Source: Chromera velia (taxonomy: Eukaryota > Sar > Chromeraceae). From it: DNA of 20,628 nucleotides. The stretch spans positions 9,527 through 30,154 of the forward strand of contig JAHBMJ010001476.1 in the NCBI GenBank assembly GCA_018398765.1. Reading direction: 5' to 3'. The position numbers and the translations under genes are program-made. Under the pieces are notes generated by a model. It was given only the letters and a program-made list of their open reading frames with translations, did no database searches and was not told where the DNA came from. This document shows positions 1-10,300 of the stretch, in pieces; the stretch's first letter is position 1, and the number at the start of each line of letters is the position of its first letter.

Positions 1-11
1 ACGGGGTTGCT

Positions 12-30
12 TCCAGTCAGTGTGACTGGA
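12..30. repeat. Small perfect inverted repeat (hairpin)
   Basis: TCCAGTCA (12-19) and TGACTGGA (23-30) form an 8-bp perfect stem around a GTG loop. No neighbouring gene tells whether this has a function. Confidence 0.5.
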
Positions 31-660
31 GGGGTCCCGCGCCCATCTTCCCTGCGTGGAAGTTCGGCTGTAGAGTCGAATATGCAGTGGGTGGGGGCTG
101 CCTCTCTGTCTCCACGCCCTTCCCTCATCCACCCAGCCAGTCACTAGATGGCACTTTCTCCAATTAAGCAAAGACCAAGTGCAAAGACTGCTTTGTTGGC
201 CTTTTCGACGGCTACTGCGTCCCTTTTTCCTTTTCCTTTCACGCCTACCTCCTCGGAAAATTGCAATGGAAATCCCTTCCCACCCCTTCGTCTCTCTTTT
301 CCTTCGCCCAGCCCACCCCTAACTCACCAATTAAAGTCTGTGCGACGCCCACCTGGCGTGGAAGATGTGCGTGGGACCCGCACAGATCGTGGCTTCACTA
401 CACTGTTTCTGAACTAGTAATGCAGCTCACTGTTCGCCGCGGCCTGTTCTTGAATCATAAGTTGAATATATCTCCATTCAGGACAGAGTTTACGAAAAAG
501 TGCACGGAGTGAAGAAACCATCTCCCAGAGTTCCAGTTGTTTTAATCGATCGCAAGCTGCCGTACTTTTTATAAAAATATTTATGTGCATGATCAATTTA
601 AATGATTTCAGTATATTTTTAGTAGAAACATTAGCACGAATATGAAACAAACTAGGACAT

Positions 661-800
661 AGGATAGGATTAATGTCTAGAGGATTGGCTTCCTGCCCCA
701 ATGCCGAGCGCTCGACGTGTATTAAAATGTATGTTAGGATAGGATAAGATAGGATCTAGGATAGGATTAATGTTCCTATAGTAATGTCTAGAGGATTGGC
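661..800. repeat. GGATA-rich direct repeats
   Basis: AGGATAGGATTAATGT occurs at 661-676 and 758-773, and TAATGTCTAGAGGATTGGC at 671-689 and 782-800. Between them runs a degenerate GGATA/AGGATAAGAT tract (736-765). This is a small minisatellite-like duplication of roughly 100-110 bp with an expanded GGATA core. No coding role is visible. Confidence 0.7.
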
Positions 801-1068
801 CTCTAGCCTTAATGTCAAACGTTTGTAGATCTAACTTTTGAAGTATATGCTAGCTGATTTTACTTACGTAACATTCCTATAGCATTCCTAAGATGATTCC
901 TGGCCTTCCATCCTAGTTTCTATTTTTTCTAACAAATGTTCAGGATTTATCAGGATTCTACGCCTTCATGCGCATGCAGTCAAAACTGCGGCGGTACGTA
1001 CGTCCGCCCGCGATGCACACGCCAGACGTCCGGGGGCGGACCGGCCGCGGAACCATGCACGCGGCCCG

Positions 1069-1148
1069 TGCATGCATGCATGCGGCCGCTTTTCGTGCGC
1101 GCGGAATCATGCATCTTTCGATCGATTCGCGATCGATCGATCGATCGA
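1069..1148. repeat. Palindromic tetranucleotide tracts (TGCA)n and (GATC)n
   Basis: TGCATGCATGCATGC lies at 1069-1083, directly followed by a NotI-like GCGGCCGC. GATCGATCGATCGATCGA lies at 1131-1148, preceded by the related CGATCGATTCGC. Every tetranucleotide is self-complementary, so both tracts can form cruciforms. They sit 215-300 bp upstream of the first ATG of the PH gene, so they may lie in its promoter or 5' UTR; that is inference. Confidence 0.65.
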
Positions 1149-1363
1149 CATTTAGGACATCGCAGAGGTCGATGTGTGCTTCTCCGGGGGGAGTTGTCCC
1201 TCAGAAAATTTAACCTGTATGCTGTACACTAACTGTGTTTGATGATTTTAACGCAACGAGACGTGACAGCTCCATAGCTGATCAAATTTCTAGGAGTTCA
1301 AGGAGAGGAAGAGAGACAGAAGGGACAACAAACTTTGACTCAAGAGCGAACACTCGTGCCAGC

Positions 1364-4300
1364 ATGTCGAGCTTGAAACTCCTTCCAGGAGCTTCCACGT
1401 CGATGTCCCTGACTCCAGGAGGAAATGCGAGGAATGAACCTGTGATACTGCGGCAGGGACACCTAATCAAAAGGGGGAACTTTGGCCTGCGTCAGTCTGC
1501 AAAAACAGGGTATATACATGTGCATGTCCCTCCGTCCATCCATCTTTCCTTCCTTGCAAGCCGTATCGTTCTTTTAGAGCTCATTCTACGCAACCTCTCT
1601 CCTCCTGCACACCGTGTCTGTGTGTGCCTGCTTGTGTGCAGGACGGTGGGTGCGCAGGGCGGTTGTGATCGCTGATACATTCTTTCTCTACTGCAAGGAA
1701 GGCCAGAATCCGTTGCAGAAAGAGAAGAGTGCGCAGGAATCAAGAGGAGAAATGGAAATCACCACACAGACTGCGGTCTGGCGTCCCTCCTCTTTCAGGA
1801 GTCAGTCGGTCCATCAGGCAAACTGGTTCTGCTCCTTCCTCTTTCGATGAACGCTCCGATCACTCCAAAGATGCATGTATGTAAGGTGATCTATTTGACT
1901 GACCTTTGTTCTCTGAAAGGCCCACAACCCTGTGCATTTGTAGATTCATCCCATCTCTTGCGCATCAAAATTTTTGCTTGGGGGATTGTGTTTTACTGCA
2001 GCTCGGCAGCACTGCCTGTTTGTGTACAACATGGCGGGAGCGGAAGAGAAAGAGGGGGAGGACCAGACTGAGCGGCAAACGGAGGGCGGGGAGGGAAATA
2101 CAATGGAGGGGGGAGAGGACGCTCAGTACGAGACAACGAAAGAACAGAGTCAGCTGTATAATTGGATGAGAAAATCAGCCATGCTGTCGTTATTCTACCC
2201 CATTTCTGTTTGTTTTTCTTTCCTCTAGATGCGTCTGCCCTTCGTCTCACTCCATCACTTGAAAAGAACTCTCTGACAACCCCGTCTGGCAGAGGAGGAA
2301 ATGTAAACTATTGATATGGACTGTGGGACAACGAAAAGAGTCTGCGTAGTTCCGATCTGTCATTTCCATGTGACTATTGGTGCAAAATCGGGCACACAGG
2401 TTTCTGTCCTGTGATCGCTGTGAAGGTTTAAGCGGACAGTACAAAATTTGTGCGTGCGTGCGTGTGTGTATGCATGTAATTGATCGTTCTCGCAGTGGTG
2501 CCCTTCGAGGGATGCGAAGAAGCGTTCTGGAAGGCCAAGGATCCGAAGTTCATTCTGCAGGTCCGTTGGTTGTATGGTCAGAGGAGGGATGTTCTGGGGA
2601 AGGGGGGGGGGGATCGAGCGTCACTTCGCGGTCTTATGGTAGCAGGCGGTGTCTCTGGCTTCTTCCGTCACTGGGCGCTCGGTTTGTCTAGTGTCAGGGT
2701 ACTTTCAGTCGGTGCATGTGATGTCGGGAATGAAAGAGATCAAGCAGGCGCACACAGAGTGCCGCATAAGGGACTAGTCAACAAGGGGGGGAACGTGTGG
2801 GCAAGTCGGGCAGCGTCCGTGATCACATCTGTGAAGGCGACGAACTAAAGGGGTTGGTGAGTAAGTTAGTAAGCGGGTCCATGAGAGTGACGTGATGTCC
2901 TCATGACTACTCAGCACACCCTCTTTCTGTCCCCCCTCTCCCCCCCCATACGACTGACTCCTTCAGGCAGAGGATGAGGCAGATTGCGACGCCTGGCTTC
3001 GGGCCATTTCCAGAGCTCGGGAGATCGCGTTGGAGATTTCTGTAAATCCAGACTGTGAGGCAGCATGGAGAAAGAACAGGCGGGTGGAGAACAAGAGACG
3101 GTCCCAGCTTCTCTCTGCAACACAGAGCCTGAATCCCCAAATGAGATTGAGTGTACGTCAGCAGCCTAGCTGTGAGGGACTAGTGGGACTGTTTTGGTGT
3201 TGGTATGTTAATTCTTTCTTTCTGCTGTGGCTTGGCTGTACCTTGTCACAAAATCGAGTTGTGTTTGTGTAGAGATGATTGTGAATCAGAAAAAAAGCGA
3301 AACCCATTGGAAGAGTGAAAGTAAAGAGCAAAGACCATAGCACGAGAAGTTGTCATTTCCTTCCGATCCGCACACCTGCTGTCTGCCTCGTAGATTTTCT
3401 GCTTCGTAACCTTTTGTTTGTCTACAGTGTGGACATGTGTCCGCATACCTTTTCTCTTCTGTCTTTAACTTCTTCCAACGAAACGATGTGAACGTCCTTC
3501 TTTTTGCATATCCGCCAATTGAATGCACCTCTTTCCTTCCACATCCTCCTCCTTTCTTCTGTTGTGAGGGGTCCAGCCAGTGCTGACTCAAGGAAGCCAA
3601 AAGACAATTGAATAAATCTGCAGGCCTCTCAACGCTCTCTGGCAACAGACTATGCAGAGGTCGGTGTCAAATGTGTGTGGAGAGAATTAACACAATTAAT
3701 GTGATTGCATGTGCGGACGCCGCGTACCAAGGAGAGGAGTCGGGGGGACTTCTGTGAAGAAAACGTCGTCGCTCTTGATGAGAAACAATTCATCAGCCTG
3801 CTTCGGTCTCATTTGACCAAAGTGACTCTTCCCTATACGTGTCACTTCCTTCTGTTTTTTCTCCCAATGTCTGTCGTTCTGCATAGACAAAATAAATGTC
3901 CTCTGCGAACGCTTCTCATGCAGGTCGGGAGTTTTTCTGCTGCTCAGATGATCTTCTCAGACGACGGGGAGGGCGAGGGGGAGGAATCGGTTGCGGCGAC
4001 AGAGGCAGAAATCGAGAGAGTTAAGGAGGTTCTGTCGGACGTCGTTATCTTTAGAGAGGGCACGCTGCTCAAAAGGGGCAATGCAGGACTACGTCAGTCA
4101 ACTGTCGTATTTTCTCTCGGAGGAGTTGCGATGCTTTTTTTATACTGATTTGTTGAATGAGGAGGTGTGGAGACGGTTTGTTTTGTCGTTTTTTTCCGTG
4201 ATAACGTCTTGTGTGATCGGTTTTCGTTTTCCTTTCGTTGCCTGCCCCACTCATCCAGTAAGTAACCTCTGAATCGAGCTGCCAGTGGCCCTTGGTGTCC

Positions 4301-7300
4301 CGGAATTTGTTGGGAAGCCAGCAAGAAGAATCCTCTCAGTGCATGAGCCCTCGCGGTTTTTATCTGCTTCGCTCTCACAAGTCCTGCCCCCCTTTATTGC
4401 GTGCAGAGAGATGGGTAGAGAGGGCAGTCGTTGTCGTGGATGCCTCTCTGCGGTCAGTCAGTCAGTCAGTCTGTCTGTCAGTCAGCTAGTTGCTTAGTCA
4501 CCTTGTCAGCGAGGTCGACATGTAGTCACTTGGTCAATCAGTCGTCACTCGGTCGCTGAGATTGATGGGGAGAAAAGATGTGCGCAAGGCAGTTTGCATT
4601 TGTAGGGCCCGACGATTGATTACGGGGAGTGTTCTCTCTCTGTTTCCGTCTCCAGCTGCAGTGAAGGGGTCACAGTTAAAAAATAGGTATGAAGGACTCA
4701 ATGGCTTCTCTCAAGATGGAGAGAATGCGTCTGCAGCTGTGTGAGGGTGTACTGGTGCACTTAATGGCAGAGTCTATATTCAAGTGGGGATTCACACATG
4801 GGGTGTCTCGGTTTATATAATGATTGATTGATTGGTGTTGCCATGGCATGAAATGTGATCGCAGATACGGCAAGGACGCGAGCGTGATGAAGGAGGAATT
4901 GGCCTTTTTGGAGTCAGAGGCAAGGGGGAAGATGGACGTGACAGACAGCACTGCCGTCTTCTGCCCAGAGGAATTCAAAGGTGGGCATATTCTCTTAATT
5001 GTCGTTTTTCGAAATCGGGATTCTTCATGCAAGAATTAAGTGTGGATGGTGTGTCTGTCTCACTCTCTCTCTCCGGACCTGGATTGTTGTCTGTCCCCTT
5101 CCCTCCCTCTCTCGATTCTAGGACCAATATCAGGATGTCAACCCTTCACGAACAGCGCTTGTTCTCTCTCCTTCCCTTTGCCTGTGCCATTCTGCGCGCA
5201 GGACGCGAGAACGTGTTTCTGGTCTACAACGCCGGGGACCCTGCAGAGGCCGAGTCCCCCTCCGAGACGGGATTCGACAGAGCGTTGGACCCAAAATTTA
5301 TCTTCCAGGCACGGGACGGAGAGGACAGGGAGAGCTGGGTGAAGGCAATCGGTCAGTCGATGCATGGGAAGGAGGAAGTCGTGGAGGGTGGAGGTGTCAT
5401 TCATGTGCATGTTCTCTTTTCTTGGAGCTGGCAGGAGTCTGTTTTCTGCTTTTGAAAGAAGTTGAGGAGTTTCTGTGCATTTCCCGTGTCGTCAGGTTGG
5501 TCTGGAAGAGAGGTCAGTTCTTTGAGTGAAACACCCACCTGATTGCACTCACACTCTTTCCCACTTTTCTGCAGGCGAGTCGAAGCTGCTTGTGGTCGCA
5601 GCAGCGCAGGACGCCACACACCCTCTCCACGCGAGGAAGCTGGTCCTGTGGTCCCCCCACCTGGAGACTCTGGTGCATTTCCAGAAGTCCAGTTCTAGAC
5701 TCAACTCAGAGAATGCGTCAAACGTCGGTGGAGGCAGCCACGGGGCCTCTGCAGCGTCTGGAGCGCCCAGCCTTCAGTTCCCCTTGGAGGTTCCGTCAGG
5801 CACTTCACTCACAGGGGCGTACGCGAATCCCCCCACAAGCGGGTCCCTGTCGTCCTCTGGGGATAGTTGGGTTCAACTAGGGGACTCGGGGTCCATTCCG
5901 CAGGAGCAAGGAAAAGCATCTCGGAGTTCCCAGGAGACGCCAGGCTCCGCAGTTTCAGTTCTCCCTGAGGGTGTGTCCTCGTCTGCCTCCGCTGCTCCCC
6001 AGGTTCCCATTGAAGGGGGCAGTGGCCAAGCTGCTATGCGCACTTCCGTTGAGGGGGTGGAGGTAGTGCCCAATCCTCCTTCCGCTTTCGTCTCTCCAGT
6101 CGCAGAGGTTGCGGAAGAGGGGAAGAGCCAGGGGAGAGACGAGCGGGCAGAGGATGAAGATGAGGATGATGAGGGTCAGCGTGGTGCAGACTTGACCGTC
6201 AATGCAGAGGGCACATGCGCTGCAGATTCAGCCCGGGAGGTTGGGGGAGACGCTACGGGGTCCCCAGGGGAGATGGTCGCCTCAGCAGCAGTAGATAAGA
6301 GTGCCCCCATTCCCCCAGAGACCCCCGCAAGGAGCGGATCTATGTCATCCTCAGGGGAGAGCTGGCTGCAAGTAGATGAATCTGAGTCAATGGAAAATGC
6401 AGCGCTTGAAACCCCCCCCCAAGTCCCTGAGGAGGCTCATGAAGGACCAACCGATCCTGCTCCTGAGTCTGCGAGTACAGCTCCAAAGTCTCCTGCTGAC
6501 AATCAACCTCACTCAACAGGTCTTCCTTCCCCTTGTCCCCCTGTGGGGGCACTAGCACCAGCAGACTCCCTTTCTCTTTCTCGGACTTCATCTACAGACG
6601 CTATGAAGAACCCCAGAAGTCAGGCGAGAGCTGAGGAGAGAGCGGAGAGGCTTCCGTCTGATGTGAAAGGTGACACAGAGAGTGCAGGTGCTGCCGGTGT
6701 TGTCAGAGGGGTCGATAGAGAGAGCGAGAGTCAGACAGAAGAGGAGGCAGCAGCAGACCCCCAGAGCGTTCAGATCTCAACAGAGAAGTCTGCAAGTGCT
6801 TTGGTCCCAGGTGCTTATCCGAATCCAGGGGCGGGTGGGTCTCTGTCTTCCTCAGGGCTGAGCTGGGTTGAACTTGAGGAGAGTGACCAAGCAGAAGGGG
6901 TCACTGAGACTGCGGGTGCAATTCCAACTGAGTCTGCAAATCAGTCCGCGTGTCTAGCTCCAGAGTCTGCAACCGACAGTCAACGCCTTGAGGCAGAGGT
7001 TCCTCTCCCCTCTTCTTCTTCTTCTGGTACTGCAGAAGAGTCCGACTCTCCCTTCCCTTCTGCATCTGCAGACGGTTTGCAGAAGAAGCCTGCGAATGAG
7101 GAGGCAGACGAAGAGGGAGGGGAGATTGAGCTGTCTGGGGGGGAAGGTGTTGCATCCGTGGGCAAAGACGCTGAGGGTACGGGTGTGACAGGTGTGGTGA
7201 AGGACTTTTGGGGAGAGATCCAAAGTCCAAAGAAAGAGACGGCAGAAGCAGCACCTGAGAGCCCCAAGATTTCCCCAGAGACCCCCCCAGCTGCTTCACT

Positions 7301-10300
7301 TGCAGGGGCGCCCGCAGACCCACACCCCAGTGGGTCACTGTCTTCTTCAGGCCAGAGTTGGGTTGAGCTAGGGGACTCAGGGCCAATGTCCCAGAAGCAC
7401 CTAGAGGCGTCACCGCGTTCCACCGAGAAGGAAAGTGCACTTCCAAGCGTGGCAGGTACAGGTCATGATCAAAACCCTCCGCACGAACCGTCCGCCAACT
7501 ATCAAAGCAATACAGCCGAACTCGCTTCCCTTTCTGCTCCTGTTCATGCGCCGGTGGCACCAGCAAGCTCCCCGTCTCCGTCTCCTTTCCCATCTGGAGA
7601 CAATGCCAAGAGTCTTCTCAGTGGAGACGAAAGTCGGAAACGGGAACACGTCTTCCCACCCGAGTTGTCCGTTGCCCCAGGGCTGGACACAGCCACTGTG
7701 ACAGGGGTCCGAGATGCTTCGGGTGCTGAAACAAAGGGTGGGCTAGAGAGTGGGAGGCCGACTGGAGAGACACCAGCAGCGCCCCAGAATCAGACTCCCA
7801 CGGGCACCGCCCTAGCAGGTCTTCATGCCAATCCACAACTTAGCGGATCCCTGGCTTCATCTGGAGAGAGTTGGGTCCAGCTGGAAGAAAACGAGTCGAC
7901 ATCACAGGAGCAAGGGGAAGCCTTGCAAAGCATGACAGAGAAGACAGGTGCGGTTGCAGTCCCCGCTCCTGCACCGTCCTCCGAGTCTGCCTTTGTGTCA
8001 GCCCTCCCACTGGCAGCCTCCAAGTCCCCTGCCGACGCTCACGAGTGCCACACTCCATCTTCCGCTCCTACAGCTGCAAAAGCGCCAACAGTATCAGCAT
8101 CCGACCTGACGTCGCCTTCTTCCGCAGATGGCGTGAAAAAGACGATGAGTCAAGAGGGGGGTGAGAGAACAGGGCAGGCTTCGCAGTTCGAGAGTGAAAG
8201 AGCTGCAGGTCCCGCCGAGGAGGGTAAGGCACAATGTACAAGTGAGATTTCACGAGCAGTCCCCTCCCTCGCATACGCGCATGCCAATCCGCAAGTTAGC
8301 GGGTCTCTGGCTTCATCTGGAGAGAGTTGGGTCCAGCTGGAGGAGTCTGGATCAACCCCAGACGGGACGCATGATGTCTCCGTCAGTCCCACAGAGAACG
8401 TTGGTGTGGTGCCGGACTTGGTTGCTTCTGTGTCAGTCGAGTCCCCCCCTCTGCCGGCCTCCGAGTCCCCAGCCGTGCCCCCAGAAGGCCATGCTAACTT
8501 TGCCTCTTCGCTAGAGGGGGCAGTAGGCGCAGCAGCCTCCCGGTCTCCTTCTCCATCCGCAGAGGCTGCAAAAGAGACTCTGTGTCCGAAGGAAAACGGG
8601 GAACGAGGGGATGGGCCCATGTCTGAGGCTGACAGCGGTCTGATGGACCAGAAGAGTGAGGAAGGCCAAGAGATCCACCCTCAAAAGAATCTGCAAGAAC
8701 ATACATCTCTCTCTGACCCAGATGATGCCATGGCCACCTCCCGATCTGGAGAGGCATTTTCCAAATTGGAAATGAAGAACAGCAGCGGCACAAAAGACAG
8801 TCGAGAGAAAAGGGAGGTAGGGGATGGAAGGTTGATGGCTTCCGAAGTTGGAGCAGAAGAGGACAAGCTTCACCGCACAAAGATCTGCGACACAGTAGCA
8901 GACGATGAAGCGCAAAAGCCAAGTGAAACGGTGAAGCCCACTGACTCCCACCCTCACTCTGCCACCCAGTCACCTCTTACCGGCGTTCCCCTTGCTCCTG
9001 CCGACTCTGCAGTGGGCCCTCAGGGCAGTACGCGTGTGGGTGAGACCTTCAGCCCCTTGCTCCCTGATCCCGAGCCTCCCGCACCCCCTCTCACAGAGCC
9101 TCGGCCCGAAGCTGCCGACTCCACACCCACGCCCCTTGCTGCCGTCCCCCCCCCTCAGGACGTTGGTGCATCCTCACTGCGAAGCTCCGAATCCGACCCT
9201 CAGGTGAATTCTCAGAAACAACAGAACTCAGAAAAGAAGCCCCAAGCGCCTCCGACAACAGCAAAGGCAACGGCCAAAGCAAAGGCAAAGGCAAAGCACT
9301 CGGTTCCAACAAAGATGAAGTCGGGGCCCTCCAAACAGTCTTCAACACTCTCTATGGGAGAAAGAAGTGTGAAGGACAAAGTTCCCTTGCACTCGTCTGG
9401 TCTCCAAAAAGATTATGCCTCTCCCCTCGCACTCTCTTCCACAGAAGCTGCAGAAAAGCCCACTCACCCAGGGCCTCAGTCGCCTCAGCCGAAAGCGCTG
9501 AGTTCTCGCTCCCCCCTGAGATCTGCCACAGTCAAAGCTGGTCCCAAGGGTGCGACCAAAGTCACCACGACCAAAACCCCTTCAGGAACGCCTGTGCCGA
9601 TGAGCTCAGTCGCCCCTCTCAGATCCGCTACCGCCAAATTCGGGCCCAGAGGAAGCACCACAAACCCAAAGCCAGCCGCACACAAAGAGTCTGTGCTCTC
9701 CGAAGCCCCTCCACTGACAAAGCCCGCAATGACAAAAGCAAAGACGGGCACCCTGACAGCCCCTGTCGGAACAGCCCGTCGTCGTTCCTCTGCCGCCACT
9801 GCCGAAGCTCTGAAATCCTCGACGGTGTCTGCCCAGACTCCCAGGGCAGAACCCCCCTCATCTGTCCAAAAAGCCCACAGCAAAAGTGACCATCAATCTC
9901 AGGACTTATCCCAAACAGGACCCAAGAACTCAATGTCTCCTATCCGATCCGCAACCGCCATCGCCGGGCCCAAGGGTGCTTCCAAGGAGACAAAGACAGT
10001 TGAAAACAAGGAACCTGCAGAAACACCCGTACCGAGAAACTCAATGTCTCCTATCCGATCCGCAACCGCCAAAGCCGGGCCCAAGGGTGCCCCCAAGGAG
10101 ACAAAGACAGTTGAAAACAAGGAACCTGCAGAAACACCCGTACCGAGAAACTCAATGTCTCCTATCCGATCCGCAACCGCCAAAGGCAAGAACAGGAACA
10201 GTGCTGCTCAAACAAAGAGACTCAGCAAAAGCCTGGCTCTGTCCCTGGCCTCTGCAGCATCAAAAGGGACGAAGGCCAAAGTGGAAGTGGAAGGCATCAG

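Larger units (their letters stand above)
1..1363. other. Upstream region without a supported gene
   Basis: No convincing coding sequence is seen. Short open frames at 148-417 and 936-1232 have low-complexity or repeat-derived translations and no recognisable domain. The stretch holds a small perfect hairpin (12-30), a GGATA-rich direct-repeat patch (661-800) and a GC-rich block of palindromic tetranucleotides (about 960-1150). It ends shortly before the first ATG of the PH-domain gene, so its last few hundred bases probably include that gene's promoter and 5' UTR. I see no clear TATA box and cannot place the transcription start. Confidence 0.6.
1454..3023 (+). other. PH domain 1 (exons 1-5, residues ~31-185)
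   Basis: The beta1-beta2 region reads G-H-L-I-K-R-G-N (residues 32-39) then R-R-W-V-R-R-A-V-V (43-51), joined across intron 1. This is the classic PH pattern G-x-L-x-K...W-x-x-R-x-x-x-L. Middle strands include T-A-V-W in exon 2 and C-L-F-V-Y-N in exon 3. An acidic Glu/Gly insert in exon 3 forms an unusually long variable loop. Exon 4 gives D-P-K-F-I-L-Q. Exon 5 supplies the C-terminal helix with the near-invariant Trp (residue 176) in A-W-L-R-A-I. Basic residues K36, R44, R47 and R48 sit where phosphoinositide-binding PH domains carry ligand contacts. Lipid binding is likely but not shown. Confidence 0.85.
4053..5351 (+). other. PH domain 2 (exons 6-9, residues ~261-378)
   Basis: This copies the PH1 layout: G-T-L-L-K-R-G-N-A-G-L (263-273), then Q-R-W-V-E-R-A-V-V (274-282) across intron 6. 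After intron 7 come Y-G-K-D and S-T-A-V-F-C. Exon 9 gives E-N-V-F-L-V-Y-N-A-G, D-P-K-F-I-F-Q and the helix Trp in S-W-V-K-A-I (Trp 373). One basic position of PH1 (R47) is Glu278 here, which may weaken or change phosphoinositide binding. The match to PH1 is strong enough to show that the pair arose by internal duplication. Confidence 0.87.

Noticed and set aside
148-417. 89-codon ORF near the left edge
   Set aside because: Low-complexity Ser/Pro/Phe translation with no domain, and overlapping frames of similar length; consistent with chance or UTR sequence.
936-1232. ORFs across the GC-rich tetranucleotide region
   Set aside because: Arg/Cys/His-rich translations arise from the palindromic repeats themselves; not convincing coding.
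1235-1363. GTG-initiated upstream extension of exon 1
   Set aside because: The frame is open to 1235 but has no ATG before 1364. A non-ATG start or upstream coding exon cannot be supported from sequence alone.
4453-4560. GTCA repeat tract considered as a CRISPR or regulatory array
   Set aside because: Simple microsatellite with no spacers; it lies inside a eukaryotic intron.
6901-7593. 230-codon minus-strand ORF inside exon 10
   Set aside because: Shadow of the long Ser/Pro-rich coding exon; the repeat structure and frame continuity are on the + strand.
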